Shown: in pieces, positions 34,631 through 43,796 of the stretch
How positions within the stretch are numbered: the stretch's first letter is position 1
Layout of the letters: the number at the start of each line of letters is the position of its first letter
Source: Blastocatellia bacterium
Lineage (GTDB): Bacteria; Acidobacteriota; Blastocatellia; HR10
Assembly (NCBI GenBank): GCA_025055075.1
Contig: JANWYV010000045.1
Coordinates: 114,414 to 178,413 of the forward strand
DNA: 64,000 nt
Direction: 5' to 3'
The notes under the pieces: generated by a model
What the model saw: only the letters and a program-made list of their open reading frames with translations
The model's database searches: none
What the model was told of the DNA's origin: nothing
Position numbers and translations under genes: made by a program

Positions 34631-35512
34631 ATGGCGACTGTCATCGAGCTTCCAATTGAAGTTTACGCCGGACCGGTTGATCCCGATTGGTGCCCGGGAT
34701 GCGGCGACTTCGGCGTCCTGAAGGCCGTGAAGATGGCAGCCGGAAAGCTCGGCATCAAGCCGAAGGACCTGGTGATCATCTCTGGCATCGGCTGCTCCTC
34801 GAACCTGCCGGGCTTCATTCACGCCTATGGCGTCCACAGCCTGCACGGGCGCGCTGTCGCCGTGGCCCAAGGCATTAAGCTCGCCAATCACGATCTGCAC
34901 GTCGTCGTCACTGGCGGTGATGGAGATGGCTACGGCATCGGCATCGGGCATTTCATCCATGCCATGCGCCGGAACATTGACATCACCTACGTTGTGATGA
35001 ACAACCAGATCTACGGCCTCACCACGGGGCAAGCGTCACCGACGACGATGAAGGATGTGCGCACGAAATCCACCCCCCGCGGGAACGCTGAGCCGCCGAT
35101 CAATCCCATCGCATTGGCGCTCGTTTCTGGAGCGACCTACGTCGCGCGGGGGTTCTCGGGTGAGCCCGAACACCTGGCGCAATTGATCGCCGGGGGGATC
35201 GCCCATCGTGGGTTCGCGCTCATAGACGTCTTCAGCCCGTGCGTGACCTACAACAAGGTCAACACCTACCCGTGGTTCAAACAACGCATCTATAAGCTCG
35301 AAGAAGAGCCCGGATACGATCCGTCTGATGTCATGGCGGCGCTGCAGCGGTCCTTCGAATGGGGCGATCGCATCCCCATCGGTCTCTTCTATCGAGACGA
35401 ACAACCGATCTATGAAGACAGCGAACCGGCCTTGCGAAAAGGGCCGCTGGTGCACCATCCCCTGAGACCGGAGCGCGCTGTCTTCGAGGAGTTGATCGAA
35501 GAGTTGATGTAG
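34631..35512 (+). CDS. korB: 2-oxoacid:ferredoxin oxidoreductase beta subunit
   Basis: This 293-residue subunit binds thiamine diphosphate and carries the iron-sulfur cluster. Cluster cysteines begin at DPDWCPGCGDFGVLKAVKMA, with others in SGIGCSSNLPGF and in DVFSPCVTYNKVN. The cofactor motif is VVTGGDGDGYGIGIGHFIHA, followed by VVMNNQIYGLTTGQASPTT. Length is normal for KorB. The start follows GGAGG about 10 bases upstream. The hydrolase gene begins 2 bp after its stop. Confidence 0.95.
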   Translation: MATVIELPIEVYAGPVDPDWCPGCGDFGVLKAVKMAAGKLGIKPKDLVIISGIGCSSNLPGFIHAYGVHSLHGRAVAVAQGIKLANHDLHVVVTGGDGDGYGIGIGHFIHAMRRNIDITYVVMNNQIYGLTTGQASPTTMKDVRTKSTPRGNAEPPINPIALALVSGATYVARGFSGEPEHLAQLIAGGIAHRGFALIDVFSPCVTYNKVNTYPWFKQRIYKLEEEPGYDPSDVMAALQRSFEWGDRIPIGLFYRDEQPIYEDSEPALRKGPLVHHPLRPERAVFEELIEELM

Positions 35513-35513
35513 C

Positions 35514-36308
35514 GTGCCGACGGTCCTGGCCAACGGCGTTCGGCTGTACTACGAGACGCACGGGACTGGGGCGCCGCTATTGCTCATCGCTGGGCTCGGC
35601 GTTGGACACTGGATCTGGTACAAGCAAATCCCGGCGTTCTCCCCCCATTTTCACACGATCGTCTTCGATAACCGCGGGATCGGGGCCTCGGAACTGGGAG
35701 AGGCCCCCTTCACCATACGCACGCTCGCCGAGGACGCGGCTGCGCTGCTCGCCGCGCTTGGGATCGAACGCGCTCATGTCCTCGGCGCTTCGATGGGGGG
35801 ATTCATCGCGCAAGAACTGGCCTTGGCTTATCCGTCGCTCGTCGAGCGACTCGTCCTCGTAAGCACGAGCTTTGGGGGACCGAACCACATCTCCGCTCCC
35901 CCCGAGCTCATCCAAGCGTTTCTCTCGCCGGAAGGGTTGAACACGGAAGAACGCGTGCGCGCTGGCCTGCCCATCGTCTTCACGACGCGCTTCCTGGCTG
36001 AACATCCCGAGGAGGTCGAAGATCTCGTGCAGCGTCGGCTGGCCCATCCGATCGCCGAGCAAACGTTCCTCGCCCAAATTCAGGCCATCATGGCGTTCAA
36101 CGCCGAGGATCGCGTCTCCGCTATTCGAGCGCCGACACTTCTCCTCACGGGGGATGCTGACCTCTTGATCCCGCCGCAGAATTCACGGAATCTCGCGGCG
36201 CGGATTCCCAATGCCCAACTGCACATCATCGAAGGCGCCGGACATGCCGTCTTCATCGAACGGGCCGATGCCTTCAACCGCGCTGTCCTGGAATTTCTGC
36301 GCTCGTGA
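35514..36308 (+). CDS. Alpha/beta-hydrolase fold protein
   Basis: This 264-residue protein starts with GTG 35514, one base after the korB stop codon, so it is probably coupled to korB translation. The catalytic triad is readable: nucleophile Ser in VLGASMGGFIAQELALAYPS, Asp in LLLTGDADLLIPPQNSR, and His in IEGAGHAVFIERA. The oxyanion loop is PLLLIAGLGVGHWIWYK. The sequence resembles 3-oxoadipate enol-lactonase and related esterases, but the substrate is unknown. A CoA-ester or lactone hydrolase acting beside the oxidoreductase would suit the location. Its 3' end overlaps the convergent GT2 gene by 35 bp. Confidence 0.9.
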   Translation: MPTVLANGVRLYYETHGTGAPLLLIAGLGVGHWIWYKQIPAFSPHFHTIVFDNRGIGASELGEAPFTIRTLAEDAAALLAALGIERAHVLGASMGGFIAQELALAYPSLVERLVLVSTSFGGPNHISAPPELIQAFLSPEGLNTEERVRAGLPIVFTTRFLAEHPEEVEDLVQRRLAHPIAEQTFLAQIQAIMAFNAEDRVSAIRAPTLLLTGDADLLIPPQNSRNLAARIPNAQLHIIEGAGHAVFIERADAFNRAVLEFLRS

Positions 36309-37089
36309 AGTCTCTGCCGACGGGCGGCTGCCCCCATCCTTCGGGAAAGTGCACGCGTTCCCACAGCTTGGCATTCTTGAGGAAGACGTAGTAGGCGGCA
36401 AAGCCTGAGATCACGAGTCCGGGGATCCCATCGCGAAATCCCTGTCGGAGCACATAGCTTCGCAGGAAGGCCAATAACGGTCGCAGGCACAAGGCGAACC
36501 ACCCGGCGCGCTTCCCCCGAGCGAAAGCTTCCTCTGCGGCGAGCGTCGTATAGCGATTCAAGACCTCGTGATGCTCGCTCAAGCTGCGCCGCGTCAGGTG
36601 CCAGAGTTCGCCCTCCAGCGTCCCTACACTTCCTTCGACGCGCACGGATTCATGGACGTAATCACCGACCCATCGCGCCCGATCGCGACGATAGAGGCGG
36701 AGTTGATAATCCGGATACCAACCGCTGTGCCGAATCCAGCGCCCGAGATACCACGCGCGGCGCGCGACGCGATACCCATCATGTCGTGGACCTTCACGCT
36801 TCAGGCGCTCGATCGAGCGCCGCAATGCTGGTGAAACGCGCTCATCGGCATCGAGCGAAAAAATCCATTCGTGCGTGGCCTGCTGATCGGCGAAAGTCTT
36901 CTGCGCGGCATAGCCCGACCACGGGCGCACGAAGACGCGGTCCGTGTACTGTCGAGCGATCTCCGCCGTGCGATCTGTGCTGCGGGCATCCACGACGACG
37001 ATGATCTCATCGGCCCACGCGACGGACGCGAGCGCGTCGCCGATGCGATCCTCCTCATTGCCGGCGATGAGCGTGGCCGAGATCTTCAT
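36274..37089 (-). CDS. Glycosyltransferase family 2 (WaaE/KdtX-like)
   Basis: This is a 271-residue protein. It starts MKISATLIAGNEEDRIGDAL, followed by WADEIIVVVDARSTDRTAEI and the metal-binding region WIFSLDADERVSPALRRSIE, typical of GT2 enzymes that modify lipopolysaccharide core (WaaE group). The DGYRVARRAWYLGRWIRHSG and WVGDYVHESVRVEG segments are also characteristic. A C-terminal amphipathic stretch near residues 210-235 may attach it to the membrane. It converges with the hydrolase gene, overlapping by 35 bp. The acceptor is unknown. Confidence 0.88.
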   Translation of the reverse strand: MKISATLIAGNEEDRIGDALASVAWADEIIVVVDARSTDRTAEIARQYTDRVFVRPWSGYAAQKTFADQQATHEWIFSLDADERVSPALRRSIERLKREGPRHDGYRVARRAWYLGRWIRHSGWYPDYQLRLYRRDRARWVGDYVHESVRVEGSVGTLEGELWHLTRRSLSEHHEVLNRYTTLAAEEAFARGKRAGWFALCLRPLLAFLRSYVLRQGFRDGIPGLVISGFAAYYVFLKNAKLWERVHFPEGWGQPPVGRDFTSAEIPGQRG

Positions 37090-37173
37090 ATACGGGTAGA
37101 GAGCGAGCGTCGGCCTCCGCGCGAGGAGATGCGCGGGAGGCCCCGCGTCACGCAGCGAGGCCTCCGAGAGCCG

Positions 37174-38955
37174 TCACTTGCCCGATTGTGCGGAGATTTT
37201 GATATTGTACGCGTCCAGCGTCGTGGACATCACGCGCTGGAGATTGGCGATCGCCTTGTTGTAATTGACCAGCGCTTGCAGCTCCTGCGCTCGCGCGGCG
37301 GCCAGGAAGTTCTGAAATTGCAGGACGAAGAACGTCGTCGAGAGTCCAGCCTCGAATTTCTTTTGCTCGCCCTCCAGCTGGCGCTCGCGCGCGATCCGCT
37401 CCGCGCGCGCGGCCTCGATGTTCTGGCGGGCGACTTCTACCTGCTGCAGCGCATTCCGAACCTCGACGCTGATCTGCTGGAGCAACTGCCGCTCCTGAAA
37501 ATCGAGGCTGCGCTGCTGCGCCAGCGCCGCGCCAAAATTTCCCTCGGCCGTCCGATTCCGCAAGGGGAAGCTGAACGAGAGACCAAAGCTGTAGGAGCGG
37601 AAATCATTCGAGAACGCCGTGCGCAAGGCCTTCGCGGGTCCACCGATGAAGCGCGGAGGTACATCGCGCGGCACGCGCTCCAAAATAGGATCTCCGGTAT
37701 CCGGATCCGTGATCGGATTCCCCTCCTCGTCCACTTTGATGCGCGTTACCATCGTCGGTGTGCCCGCCAAGCCCGAACTCCCATACGTCGCCACGAGATC
37801 AATCTGCGGTCGCATCTGGTTCCGGAGGTACTTCAGGTCGATCTCATTTTGCGCCCTCCGAAAGCGCAACTGCTCCAGCTCAGGGCGATTCATCATCGCC
37901 ACCCGCAACGCGCTCTCGAAATCCACGGCTGGCGGCAGGAAGTCGATGCTCTCGGTCGGGACGATGTTGGCCGACCACTCCGGCGAGTTGGGATCGCCGA
38001 GGATCAAATTCTTGAGCGCGTTCTCGGCGACGGTGACTTGCCCGATGGCCGCCGTCACCTCCTGTGTTCGGCGTTGCACCTCAGCCTCGGACTGCGCCAG
38101 CTCGATCGGCGCGAGGGTCCCCGCTTGCACTTGCCGCCGATTGTTCTCCAGATTCGCCTTCGCCAGCTCGAGCGACTGCTGCGCGATCTCCACGTTACGG
38201 ATGGCGAAGACGAGATCCCAATAGGCGTTCTGCACCTGCGTGATGATCTCGATCACGCGCTGCCGGAATTGACTATCGGAGAGATCGAGCGCCCGCTTCG
38301 CGATCTCGATCTGCCGCCGCGTTTGATCCATGCGGAAATTCCGGAACAACGGCTGGCGCAGCTCGAACTGCACGGTGCTCACAAAAGACGGATTAAAGGC
38401 GACCGCTGAATCGCGACTCTCGATGCCCAAGAAACGCGAGACGAAGACTTGATCGGTCGTCTGTCGGGTGTTCAAGATCTGAAAGCGCCACGTCCCGCCA
38501 GTCGGCAACAGTTGCTGCAACGAGAGGTTATAGTTGAGCTGCCGATTGGTGAAGGCCGGATTATCCGCGCCCGTGGTGAAGGAGCTGGTGCTCGGGCGCG
38601 TCGCCGTCGTCCCCGTCGTGTCAAAGCTGAAGAGAATGTCATAGGCGCCACGCGCCGCTAGAAGGCTCTGTTCGCTCGATTGCACGCTCATGCGCTCGAT
38701 TTGAATCTGATTGTTGTTCTCCAGAGCCTTCAAGATCGCGTCGTGCAAGGAGAGATAAAGGAGCTGATCCGGATTCACGCCCACGCGCGGCACGCGAAGC
38801 GGTTTCACCCGTTCCAGAATGACTTGAGGTCGAGTCGTCTCCTGATGTCCCGACGATGCCGGCGGCTGCTGCGCCCACGTCAGCCGCAGAGCTCCCATCA
38901 TCAGGGTCAGGATCCCGACCCCAGCAAGCAGCCCATCGAACATTCGTCTCTTCAT
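37174..38955 (-). CDS. TolC-family outer membrane efflux protein
   Basis: This is a 593-residue protein. Start 38955 (or ATG 38943) gives a signal peptide (MFDGLLAGVGILTLMMGALR, then LTWAQ). Two OEP repeats are visible. The first covers about residues 85-300, with LSLHDAILKALENNNQIQIE and long coiled-coil helices around VQNAYWDLVFAIRNVEIAQQ. The second covers about 340-590, with DFESALRVAMMNRPELEQLR, FPLRNRTAEGNFGAALAQQR and VEVRNALQQVEVARQNIEAA. Such proteins form trimeric channels for type I secretion or RND efflux. No inner-membrane pump or adaptor gene is adjacent. Confidence 0.92.
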   Translation of the reverse strand: MKRRMFDGLLAGVGILTLMMGALRLTWAQQPPASSGHQETTRPQVILERVKPLRVPRVGVNPDQLLYLSLHDAILKALENNNQIQIERMSVQSSEQSLLAARGAYDILFSFDTTGTTATRPSTSSFTTGADNPAFTNRQLNYNLSLQQLLPTGGTWRFQILNTRQTTDQVFVSRFLGIESRDSAVAFNPSFVSTVQFELRQPLFRNFRMDQTRRQIEIAKRALDLSDSQFRQRVIEIITQVQNAYWDLVFAIRNVEIAQQSLELAKANLENNRRQVQAGTLAPIELAQSEAEVQRRTQEVTAAIGQVTVAENALKNLILGDPNSPEWSANIVPTESIDFLPPAVDFESALRVAMMNRPELEQLRFRRAQNEIDLKYLRNQMRPQIDLVATYGSSGLAGTPTMVTRIKVDEEGNPITDPDTGDPILERVPRDVPPRFIGGPAKALRTAFSNDFRSYSFGLSFSFPLRNRTAEGNFGAALAQQRSLDFQERQLLQQISVEVRNALQQVEVARQNIEAARAERIARERQLEGEQKKFEAGLSTTFFVLQFQNFLAAARAQELQALVNYNKAIANLQRVMSTTLDAYNIKISAQSGK

Positions 38956-39048
38956 ACGCCTTCCCCCTTCCTTATCGTCACGCCAGAAACTACGCTCGAA
39001 GGAGCGATGGAGTTTCATCGGGATCGCCCTGCGAAGAACGAGGTCGCG

Positions 39049-39092
39049 CCCCTTCGGCACGAAGAGACGTCGTCCATCGAATGCCGAAGGGG
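39049..39092. repeat. 11-bp inverted repeat in the nfo-tolC interval
   Basis: CCCCTTCGGCA (39049-39059) pairs exactly with TGCCGAAGGGG (39082-39092) around a 22-base loop. It lies between nfo and the TolC-type gene, in the probable leader of the latter on the minus strand. It has no T tract, so it is more likely a regulatory or processing stem than an intrinsic terminator. The rest of the 251-bp interval shows no other clear element. Confidence 0.4.
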
Positions 39093-39206
39093 AAATGAAG
39101 GATCGCCATGTGCCGCTTTCGCCTCACGCTATCCCATCAGCTTGAGCGCTCGCCGTGCTCGCACCTTCCTCACCGTCCATCGAATTCGCGCGATAGCCTA
39201 GCATAT

Positions 39207-40076
39207 TCATCCATTGGAAGCAACCCAGGCACGAACGCGCGCCAGATTCCGGCGATCATCCTCCAACGTCTTCCTCGGCGTTTCGAGGATGAGCGGACGT
39301 CCTCGGAAAGCCACATTCGCGAGGAGGCGACGGAAGGCCTCCGCGCCGAGATTTCCCTCACCGACATGCCAATGCCGATCCACGCGCCCACCGCGCGCCA
39401 CGCGCGTATCGTTGAGATGCAAGAGGCGCACGTGCTCTAAGCCCACCGTCGCCCGCAACCGGGCCAGCGTTTCAGCGAATCCCGCTTCAGTCGCCAGATC
39501 GTATCCGGCGGCGAACGCATGCGCCGTATCCAAACAGATGCCGACCGGGATCCCCTCCAACTCATCGAGAAGCGCCGCCAGATGCTCGAACCGCCACCCG
39601 ATCTGATGCCCCTGACCGGCCGTGTTCTCCAGCAGAATAGTGAGCGAATCCAGGGTCATGCCGCGCACCGCTCGCCGGAGGGCGCGGGCGCACGCGCGAA
39701 TCCCTTCTTCCGGGGAGCAACCGGGAGCGCTTCCGGGATGAAGGACGAGATACTCGGCGCCCAACTGCACCGCGCGCTGAATCTCTTGCCGAAGAGCGCC
39801 AATGGATCGCTCTCTTATTTCCGGATTCGCTGCCGCGAGGTTGAGAAGATACGGAGCGTGAATGATGACGGGATCCAGCCCGAGTCGCTCGCGCTCGCGA
39901 CGAAAAGCAGCAACCTCATCGGCATCGAGCGCGCGCACCGTCCACGCGCGGGGATTACGCGAGAAGAGTTGTACGGTTTGACATCCCAGCTCGGCCGCCT
40001 CCCTCAGCGCGTGGGCCAATTCTCCGGAGATCGAGGCGTGAATGCCGATGCGGCTATCGCCCTCGGATGCCGACAC
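39207..40076 (-). CDS. nfo: Deoxyribonuclease IV (apurinic/apyrimidinic endonuclease)
   Basis: This 289-residue TIM-barrel enzyme cuts DNA at abasic sites during base-excision repair, using three zinc ions. Ligand motifs are in order: GIHASISGELAHALREAAEL, VIIHAPYLLNLAA, YLVLHPGSAPG, ILLENTAGQGHQIGWRFEHL, VGICLDTAHAFAAGYDL, RLLHLNDTRVARGGRVDRHW, HVGEGNLGAEAFRRLL and PLILETPRKT. All the metal-binding His, Glu and Asp positions known for endonuclease IV are present. Length is normal. It lies 72 bp after the small membrane peptide gene on the same strand. Confidence 0.95.
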   Translation of the reverse strand: MSASEGDSRIGIHASISGELAHALREAAELGCQTVQLFSRNPRAWTVRALDADEVAAFRRERERLGLDPVIIHAPYLLNLAAANPEIRERSIGALRQEIQRAVQLGAEYLVLHPGSAPGCSPEEGIRACARALRRAVRGMTLDSLTILLENTAGQGHQIGWRFEHLAALLDELEGIPVGICLDTAHAFAAGYDLATEAGFAETLARLRATVGLEHVRLLHLNDTRVARGGRVDRHWHVGEGNLGAEAFRRLLANVAFRGRPLILETPRKTLEDDRRNLARVRAWVASNG

Positions 40077-40148
40077 GTCTCATCGCTCCCTGGGAGATCT
40101 TCTCGTCTCTTGCGATGGCCGATCCTCGGCGCACGATGAGCGCGAGAG

Positions 40149-40238
40149 TCACGTCGGCACGCCAAGCCGAGGAAAAACGTACCGCATGAGGAGCACATAG
40201 CCAAGAGCGAGAAGCACAATCGTCAGGACATCCATCAT
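40149..40238 (-). CDS. Small membrane peptide (29 aa), unrecognised
   Basis: This short open frame begins with two adjacent ATGs (40238 or 40235), preceded by GGGAGAAC at a suitable distance. It encodes a single hydrophobic helix (MDVLTIVLLALGYVLLM) followed by the compact basic tail RYVFPRLGVPT and a stop. The hydrophobic-then-PRLG layout resembles single-span small membrane proteins seen in many genomes but usually left unannotated. It sits between the B12-binding mutase subunit and nfo, all on the minus strand. No function can be proposed. That it is translated is an inference from the ribosome-binding site and composition. Confidence 0.5.
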   Translation of the reverse strand: MMDVLTIVLLALGYVLLMRYVFPRLGVPT

Positions 40239-40338
40239 CGCCGTTCTCCCTTCGAAGGAGCGAAAGCTCGCTTCCTCAGACATGGAGGCGCTTCGGTGAC
40301 GGAACGCTTGTGGACGCACAGACCTTCCGCGAGCACGT

Positions 40339-40755
40339 TCACTCCGATGTCCCGAGCGGTCGCTTCACGATCTGTCGCACTGCCTGTACGATCTGTTCCA
40401 ACAGCGTCCCCGGCAAGAAGACCTCGGCCACGCCCAATGCCTTCAGCTTCGGGATGTCTTCTTGCGGAATGATCCCGCCGACGAAGACGACGACATCCGT
40501 GAGGCCTTTCTCCCGCACCAACTCCATCACGCGGGGAACAAGCGTCATGTGCGCTCCAGAGAGAATGGAAAGACCAATGACGTCCACGTCTTCTTGAAGC
40601 GCCGCCGTGACGATCTGCTCCGGCGTTTGCCGAAGTCCCGTGTAGATCACCTCCATGCCCGCATCGCGCAAGGCCCGCGCGACGACTTTCGCGCCTCGAT
40701 CATGTCCGTCCAAGCCGGGTTTCGCGATCAGCACGCGAATCTTTCGTTCGCCCAT
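40339..40755 (-). CDS. mcmA2: Methylmalonyl-CoA mutase, cobalamin-binding subunit
   Basis: This 138-residue B12-binding domain starts at 40755 after GGGGAG; an upstream open frame overlapping the large subunit is rejected. The cofactor motif DGHDRG appears in [20 protein letters not shown], with the histidine that replaces the lower B12 ligand. [19 protein letters not shown] and [20 protein letters not shown] complete the Rossmann-like domain. The catalytic large subunit ends 35 bp upstream. In many bacteria both parts are one chain; the two-gene form is also found in archaea and some bacteria. Confidence 0.93.
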   Translation of the reverse strand: MGERKIRVLIAKPGLDGHDRGAKVVARALRDAGMEVIYTGLRQTPEQIVTAALQEDVDVIGLSILSGAHMTLVPRVMELVREKGLTDVVVFVGGIIPQEDIPKLKALGVAEVFLPGTLLEQIVQAVRQIVKRPLGTSE

Positions 40756-40790
40756 AACTCCCCACAGGGCCGCTCCCAAAGGCCCCCCGA

Positions 40791-42470
40791 TCAGAACGGC
40801 GGCTCTTGATACTCGCCGAAGACCTCCTTCAAGGCGTCGCAGATCTCCCCGAGCGTCGCATAGGCGCGCACGCACTCGAGGATATACGGCATCGTGTTCT
40901 CGGTACCACGCGCGGCTTCCTTCAACGCCTCCAACGTGCGCTGCACCCTCGCGTTGTCGCGTCGCGCGCGCAGGCGCCGCAGCCGCTCCCTCTGGATCTC
41001 CGCGACCGATTCGTCAATATAGAGGATGGGGACCTCGATCGGTTCTTTCTCCAGGACATATTCGTTGACGCCAACGATAATCTTCTCGCGCCGATCTACA
41101 GCCTGCTGGTAGCGATAAGCCGCCTCCTGAATCTCCTTCTGAGGGAAGCCGCGCTCGATGGCGGCGATCATCCCTCCCATCGCGTCAATCTTCTCGAAGT
41201 ATTCGTAGCAACCGCGCTCCATCTCGCTGGTCAACGCCTCGACGAAATAGCTTCCGCCCAAGGGATCCACCGTGTTCACGACGCCCGATTCGTGCGCGAT
41301 GATCTGTTGCGTGCGGACCGCGAGCATGGCCGCGAATTCCGTCGGCAAGGCGAGCGCCTCGTCCAACGCGTTCGTGTGCAGGCTCTGCGTCCCGCCGAGC
41401 ACAGCCGCGAGCGCCTGAATCGTCGTGCGCACGATGTTGTTGTAGGGCTGCTGCGCCGTCAGACTACATCCGGCCGTCTGCGTGTGGAAGCGACACATCC
41501 AGGAGCGCGGATCGCGTGCGCCGAACCGTTCCCGCATCACGCGCGCCCAGACCTTTCGCGCCGCTCGGAACTTCGCGATCTCCTCGAAGAAATCATTATG
41601 GCAATTGAAGAAGAACGAGAGGCGTGGGGCGAACGCATCCACATCCAGACCGGCGCGCACGCACCACTCCACATACTCGATCCCATTCCGCAGGGTGAAC
41701 GCCAGCTCCTGTAAGGCCGTCGCCCCCGCCTCGCGAATGTGATAGCCCGAGATCGAGATGGGATGCCAACGCGGTACCTCCTGCGTACAAAAGGCGATCG
41801 TGTCCACGATCAAGCGCATCGAGGGCTCCGGAGGATATATCCACTCCTTTTGCGCGATGTATTCCTTCAGGATGTCGTTTTGAATCGTCCCGGAGATCTT
41901 CTTCCAATCGGCTCCCTGCTTCTCAGCGACCACCAGATACATGGCGAAGATGACGGCCGCCGGCGCGTTGATCGTCATCGAAGTCGTGACTTCTTCCAAC
42001 GGGATGCCCTCGAAGAGAACTTCCATGTCTTCGAGACTGGAGATGGCCACTCCGCACTTCCCCACCTCCCCTTCTGAGAGCGGATGATCCGAATCCAATC
42101 CCATGAGCGTCGGCAAATCGAACGCGACCGACAATCCCGTCTGTCCTTGCTCCAGGAGATATTTGAAGCGCTTGTTCGTGTCGAAGGCCGTACCGAAGCC
42201 AGCGAACTGCCGCACCGTCCATAGCTTTCCTCGATACATCGTCGGATGAATGCCGCGCGTGAACGGATACTCGCCGGGAAAACCGATGTCGCGCTCGAAA
42301 TCAAGGTGTTGAATGTCCAGAGGGGTGTACAAGCGCTTGATCGGTCTCAGTGACGTCGTCGTGAATTCCGCGGCCCGCTCCGGCAAGCGCGCGAGGGTTG
42401 GCTGAAGCGTTTGTTGCTCCCATCGGTTGAGGGCTTCTTCCAAGTGGCTCGTCGCCTCTTTTGTCGCCAT
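40791..42470 (-). CDS. mcmA1: Methylmalonyl-CoA mutase, large (substrate-binding) subunit
   Basis: This 559-residue TIM-barrel subunit acts with the small cobalamin-binding subunit to interconvert methylmalonyl-CoA and succinyl-CoA. Motifs include [120 protein letters not shown] and [20 protein letters not shown]. An isobutyryl-CoA or ethylmalonyl-CoA mutase activity cannot be ruled out from sequence. A promoter with a perfect -35 lies upstream. The chaperone MeaB/ArgK and the epimerase are not in the window. Confidence 0.94.
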   Translation of the reverse strand: MATKEATSHLEEALNRWEQQTLQPTLARLPERAAEFTTTSLRPIKRLYTPLDIQHLDFERDIGFPGEYPFTRGIHPTMYRGKLWTVRQFAGFGTAFDTNKRFKYLLEQGQTGLSVAFDLPTLMGLDSDHPLSEGEVGKCGVAISSLEDMEVLFEGIPLEEVTTSMTINAPAAVIFAMYLVVAEKQGADWKKISGTIQNDILKEYIAQKEWIYPPEPSMRLIVDTIAFCTQEVPRWHPISISGYHIREAGATALQELAFTLRNGIEYVEWCVRAGLDVDAFAPRLSFFFNCHNDFFEEIAKFRAARKVWARVMRERFGARDPRSWMCRFHTQTAGCSLTAQQPYNNIVRTTIQALAAVLGGTQSLHTNALDEALALPTEFAAMLAVRTQQIIAHESGVVNTVDPLGGSYFVEALTSEMERGCYEYFEKIDAMGGMIAAIERGFPQKEIQEAAYRYQQAVDRREKIIVGVNEYVLEKEPIEVPILYIDESVAEIQRERLRRLRARRDNARVQRTLEALKEAARGTENTMPYILECVRAYATLGEICDALKEVFGEYQEPPF

Positions 42471-42501
42471 ACGTCCCCCTCCGTCATGACTCGGAGTGTA
42501 A

Positions 42502-42531
42502 ATGGTAGGGCAGTGCCGAGGAATGTGTCAA
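42502..42531 (-). promoter_or_regulatory. Promoter of the mutase operon
   Basis: On the minus strand a perfect TTGACA (42531-42526) is followed after 18 bp by TACCAT (42507-42502, four of six). The start would be near 42495, 25 bases before ATG 42470, with GGAGGGGG as ribosome-binding site. The short distance and good -35 support a real promoter. Confidence 0.6.
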
Positions 42532-42571
42532 ACGCTGGGCCGAATCACGCTCCTTGTGCCCACCTCATGGA

Positions 42572-43705
42572 TCAGGAGGACGACTCGCGATCGGGAAGCT
42601 CACCAACGAATGACTTCCACCAGGCGAGTGCTCCGAAGAACAGGAAGCTCACTCCATAATCGGCCAGATGCACGTCGAGCTGCCCAGCTCGAAGCGTCGC
42701 GAGGATCAAGCCACAGGCGATAGGGAAGGCGAGCACCCGCGCACTCTCCCGGAAGAAACCAATCACGTCTGTGCTCGCGCGAGAGCGGATGAACGCATAT
42801 CCCCATGCCGCGAGCAGAACAAAGAGGCTCACATGGGGGAAGGCTTCATCGAACCGAGCGAATTTGTTCTGTTCCAGGAATGGAGCGACGCCATGTGGGG
42901 CGTGCCGCGCGAAGGGCAAGACAATGCCGCTGAAGGTCCCCAGGACGAGTCCCATGAGTCCGAGCGCCATCTTCCCTCCGACCTCTCGCCGAAGGAGCGC
43001 GAAGAGCAGTGGCAGAAGGAGCAGAAAGTGCACCCGCCAGGCCAATCCAAGCCCCAGAAGAGGAGCTGCCGCCCATTTCCACCTTTCGGGAGCACCAATT
43101 AGAAGCCAGGAGAAGACAAGAACGGCAATGCTATTGGCGGGAAGGTCGCCGCCGGTGATGATCTGTTGCAAGAGCACCGGCGAGAACGCGAGAAGACTCC
43201 AGAGGAGAAGAAGCGCCTGCCGGCCTTCGCGCAAGATTTGGTGGGCGAGGAAGAAAAAGATGGCGAGCCAGAAGAAGTTTTGATAAGCGCTGTTTCCCAG
43301 CAGGACGAAGGGGAGCGAGAGGAACAAGCCTCCTGGAAGCGGAGCGATCGGATTCCCCAAATAGGTCGTGACGTGATACGGACAGCGCCCATGGAGCAAC
43401 TCACCGACGCCGAGATTCAACGCATCATCCCGATCGCTCCCCCCCCCTATGATCCCCGAGTCAGCCAAAGGATAGAGCACCAAGAACGCCAGCAAGAGCA
43501 CCGATCCCGTCGCAGCAGCGAATCCATGGATCCAGCGCTCCGGTAGCTTGCCTCCCCATCTGTGAAGAAATCCAGACGCGAGGCCCCAAAAGCCGAAGAC
43601 CGAGAGAACATAAAGGAGCAGCCCCCATGTTCCCCCATACTTCTGCACCTGACCGAGGGACGGCCCAGCGAAGATGAGCGCCAGAGCAAGAGCCGTTCGT
43701 TTCAC
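42572..43705 (-). CDS. Polytopic membrane protein, possible GT-C-type glycosyltransferase
   Basis: This 377-residue protein has about ten hydrophobic segments. An acidic cluster follows the second segment (SDRDDALNLGVGELLHGRCP) and GGDLPANSIAVLVFSWLLI lies in the middle. Acidic residues in the first external loop, then multiple membrane helices, suggest a lipid-phosphate-sugar dependent GT-C enzyme (GT87/GT39-like), but the resemblance is only structural. It may be downstream of the beta-helix gene (gap about 90 bp) on the same strand. I do not recognise a specific family. Confidence 0.6.
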   Translation of the reverse strand: MKRTALALALIFAGPSLGQVQKYGGTWGLLLYVLSVFGFWGLASGFLHRWGGKLPERWIHGFAAATGSVLLLAFLVLYPLADSGIIGGGSDRDDALNLGVGELLHGRCPYHVTTYLGNPIAPLPGGLFLSLPFVLLGNSAYQNFFWLAIFFFLAHQILREGRQALLLLWSLLAFSPVLLQQIITGGDLPANSIAVLVFSWLLIGAPERWKWAAAPLLGLGLAWRVHFLLLLPLLFALLRREVGGKMALGLMGLVLGTFSGIVLPFARHAPHGVAPFLEQNKFARFDEAFPHVSLFVLLAAWGYAFIRSRASTDVIGFFRESARVLAFPIACGLILATLRAGQLDVHLADYGVSFLFFGALAWWKSFVGELPDRESSS

Positions 43706-43796
43706 ATCCCTCTAACGGGTCATCATCCTCCGACGAAGCCGCCTCCCGTTGCATCGGAGGGTGCTCCCTCTCCATCGTCAACAAGGGAAGGATGCC

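Noticed and set aside
37619..38224. Long plus-strand frames opposite the TolC-type gene (also 36871-38409)
   Set aside because: The products are Arg/Ser-rich with no family resemblance. The minus strand carries an unmistakable two-repeat outer membrane channel.
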